From contig JAFFSR010000093.1 in assembly GCA_017163975.1 (NCBI GenBank), positions 10,001-74,000 on the forward strand: 64,000 nt of DNA, given 5' to 3'. The notes under the pieces are model-generated. The model was not told the DNA's origin and did no database searches. It was given only the letters and a program-made list of their open reading frames with translations. A program made the translations under genes and the position numbers. This DNA is from Anastatus disparis (Eukaryota > Arthropoda > Insecta > Hymenoptera > Eupelmidae). Shown here in pieces: positions 61,652 to 64,000 of the stretch. How positions within the stretch are numbered: the stretch's first letter is position 1; each line of letters opens with the position of its first letter.

Positions 61652-62232
61652 TAATATTAGAGGTCCCAAAGCTAAAAGAGAAAACAGAATTTTTAATAGA
61701 CGAAGGAACAGAAATTAATTTAATTCATGTAAGAGCTCTACATCCTAGAACGCTCATTGCTGCTCACGAGGCCATGACCATTACAGGTATTACCACCGAT
61801 TCCTTAAACACGGCCGGATCCATGGAAATGACGCTATTTGACAAACCCATTAAATTCCAATGTATAACAGGAATTTTTCCTATACCAGCACCAGGAATCT
61901 TAGGGATTGACTTCTTAAGGAGCGAATCAGTCGAAATCTCCTTTCATCATAATGCAATTGTAACCTCGTCCCAGCCAATACACCCGGTGAGATTTATAAA
62001 TTATAAATATAGGGCACCCGAACCAACGAGATATATTTTGCAAGCTTGGTCCAAAACACCGATCACCATAAATCTGAAACCTTCTATTTTAAGGACAAGA
62101 TACATTCCACGCTTAAGAACTCCCGAAAATATTTTTATAGGCGAAGCGCTAGTAACTAACGACCAATATAAATGTGTTGTCATGTCAATTAATTTATACG
62201 AAGAAGATGCCGAGATAGAAATACCGCCATAA
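61630..62232 (+). pseudogene. Gypsy/errantivirus-type pol start: aspartic protease
   Basis: Reads through EVPKLKEKTEFLIDEG, then MTITGITTDSLNTAGS and APGILGIDFLRSESV, the flap and ILG-D blocks of retroviral-type aspartic proteases. The catalytic triplet reads D-E-G where the family has D-T/S-G, so activity is doubtful. About 100 residues of the protease-to-reverse transcriptase linker follow, then a stop at 62,230-62,232. No reverse transcriptase follows; the element is cut off by the tandem repeats at about 62,265. Confidence 0.7.
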
Positions 62233-62264
62233 GAATTACAGGCATATGACATATTTGAAGAGTC

Positions 62265-62800
62265 CTACCTATGGTGTGCCTTTTGTTTGTTTTGTTTTAC
62301 CATTAAACTAGAGAGATTTTTAAGAAGTCATACTTTGACCTCTATTTGACGTCTAGAGATTACGTTTACCTCATATCTAAACATATACCCAGACGTAAAA
62401 TTTTCCGCTCTTTTTGATTGCGGTATAAAAAGTAGGGGTCGCCATTTGAAAAAATGAGGTTGACCTTGAAATAACCTTGGACATAAGGTTCAAGGTCAAA
62501 TACAAAGTCACCATCAGATTCTTTGTTAAAAGCTACCTACGGTATAGCTTTTGTTTGTTTCGTTTTACCACAAAACTAGAGAGATTTTTAAGAAGTCATA
62601 CTTTGACCTCTATTTGATCTCTAGAGGCTACGTTAACCTCATACCTAAACATATATTCGGACGTAAAATCTTCCGCTCTTTTCGATTACGGTATAAGAAG
62701 TAGGAGTTCCCATTCAAAAAAATGAGGTTGACCTTGGAATAACCTTGAAAATAAGGTAGAAGGTCAAATCTAAGGTCACCATCGGATTCCTTGTTCAAAA
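62265..62800. repeat. Tandem duplication, two 266-bp units
   Basis: CCTACCTATGGTGTGCCTTT at 62,265 and CTACCTACGGTATAGC at 62,531 begin two copies sharing ACTAGAGAGATTTTTAAGAA and GAGGTTGACCTTG. The second copy is diverged by about 10-15%. Confidence 0.85.
62461..62498. promoter_or_regulatory. Inverted pair of nuclear-receptor monomer sites
   Basis: TGACCTTGA at 62,461-62,469 and TCAAGGTCA at 62,490-62,498 face each other. TCAAGGTCA is the known consensus for FTZ-F1/ERR-type monomer receptors. Related AAGGTCA half-sites appear in the second unit near 62,760 and 62,772. Binding is inferred only. Confidence 0.35.
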
Positions 62801-62920
62801 TTACTTAGAAGGAAGGTACCCCAATCCGAACTCATCGATTTTGATAATTCTTGTATATGCTGTAGTACAATAAAAAAGCAAGAGATTGGTATTTTTTTTT
62901 ATCGGCGGAATAACATATTT

Positions 62921-63730
62921 AAGGGGTAAAATCCACCCTCAAAGTTCACCTCCAAGAACATTTTTTTTCAAATAACTTTTCTTCTAGTCATTATTTTTTA
63001 GTGAAACCAAGTGGGTAATAATCCTTATAAAATGTAAAACAAACTGCTTTGTTTGACTTATGGGGGTCGCAACTTCTATTTTTAATACACGAAAAATTTA
63101 AAAATTGACATAATTTTCTGCAGTAAAAACTCTTAAAATAGTGTAATTATAACCAAATTTTTATATTTATAAAGAAAATAGAAAAAATAAGTTTATGTTT
63201 TCCAGCATTTTTAATAAAAAATATTTTTAGAGGGTAAAGCCACCCCTATTAATGAAAATTAGTACTTTCGATATTAAAATCATGCAAAAGCGATTTTTTT
63301 TAATTTTTTCTACTTCATAGATATTATTATAATAAAAATATTCTAAAAACACATTTAAAGGAAACACATTGAAATCTACCCTCAAAATTCACCCCCAAAA
63401 ACAGGTTTTTTTAAATAGCTTTTTTCCTAATCAATATTTTTTAGTAAAACCAAGTGGGTAATATTCTTTATCGAAAGTATAACAAATTCTGGTGACATAG
63501 ACTTTTAAGGGGTTGCAACCCCTATTTTTGATAAGTGAAAAATTGAAAAATTGCATTGAATTTTTGCAGTGGAAAAATAGTTTAGCTTTGAACAGATATT
63601 TATGTTTTGAAAGAAAATAGAAATATAGAATCCTTCAATTTCTGAATTATCAATAAAAAATAATTTGAGAGGGTAAAACTACTTTTGTTAATAAAAATTA
63701 GTATCTAATGAGTAGATAATGCGAAGGTTT
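62921..63730. repeat. Diverged tandem duplication, unit of about 447 bp
   Basis: The block CTACCCTCAAAATTCACC and its partner (CCACCCTCAAAGTTCACC) start at about 63,379 and 62,930; AAACCAAGTGGGTAATA recurs in each. No ORF. Confidence 0.75.
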
Positions 63731-64000
63731 TAAATAAATTTTCTAATTTTCAGTACTCGATGGCCGTCACCATACTAAAAATGTTAGAAAAAAGTGAATA
63801 ATTTAATTTTTATTATGATATTATTTTAACTTTTTCAAACGCGAGTGGTAAAATATTAAATTTTGAATAATTATAATAATAATGGAATAATAATGAAGGA
63901 AATCAAATGAAATGTGTTATCTGTCCTATATATATCGTACAAGTTTTTGTAAACATAAGATATCAGTTTGAATTCCATGTTTTTACTGGATGAACGTAAT
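63731..64000. other. AT-rich sequence to the window end, nothing recognised
   Basis: No ORF or repeat seen. Confidence 0.5.

Overview
This window looks like a repeat-dominated stretch of an AT-rich insect genome. The evidence is non-LTR retrotransposons of the LOA and CR1 types, a Ty3/gypsy element with a tRNA-Lys primer site, a Helitron, many TIR/MITE hairpins, spliced eukaryotic exons, and a fragment homologous to the chromatin-remodelling protein ACF1/BAZ1A. Hymenoptera is plausible, but nothing here fixes the order. No bacterial-style operon, rRNA gene, intact tRNA or CRISPR array is visible.

Layout. 1-807: 5' part of a minus-strand retroelement ORF1 abutting an AAT microsatellite. 808-1930 and 9132-10499: long A/T-only AAT arrays, with a gag-bearing, pol-depleted gypsy element (1931-9131, minus) between them, its LTRs nearly identical. 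10.5-16.2 kb: an hAT-like MITE, a TTAA-flanked nested-hairpin element, a decayed ACF1/BAZ1A duplicate (13.1-14.1 kb) and two palindromic elements. 17.4-26.9 kb: two foldback arrays of about 42-bp units, a 1.4-kb palindrome, a possible SINE, a second foldback family and a TTAA MITE. 27.4-27.9 kb: two spliced coding exons of an unrecognised gene. 28.4 kb: a Helitron-type 3' end.

29.3-36.0 kb: a probable transposase gene split by a degenerate LOA-like retrotransposon, itself interrupted by another dispersed repeat. 36.9-41.6 kb: a satellite of about 165 bp split by a nearly intact CR1-type element. 42,963-54,063: an 11-kb Helitron on the minus strand with recognisable 5'-TC and CTAG-3' ends; it is broken by a 4.4-kb block whose two edges are palindromic GGAAGCTTCC arrays and by a solo LTR. 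54.2-55.6 kb: one MITE nested inside a sister MITE, with 3-bp duplications at both levels. 55.6-57.96 kb: a CR1-like element with ORF1 but no ORF2. 59.4-62.25 kb: rearranged remnants of an env-bearing gypsy/errantivirus-like element. 62.26-63.75 kb: two tandem-repeat blocks, one with nuclear-receptor-type TCAAGGTCA sites.

How the parts relate. Nearly everything is transposon-derived and most copies are dead, so the order of insertion can be read: satellite before CR1; transposase before LOA; Helitron before solo LTR and palindromic block; outer MITE before inner MITE. The most unusual material is the set of foldback structures built from short palindromic units (three unrelated sequence families), the large snap-back palindrome, and the ORF1-only CR1 derivative. 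Many breaks are single-base indels, and the two gypsy LTRs differ only by indels, so some frameshifts could be sequencing errors.
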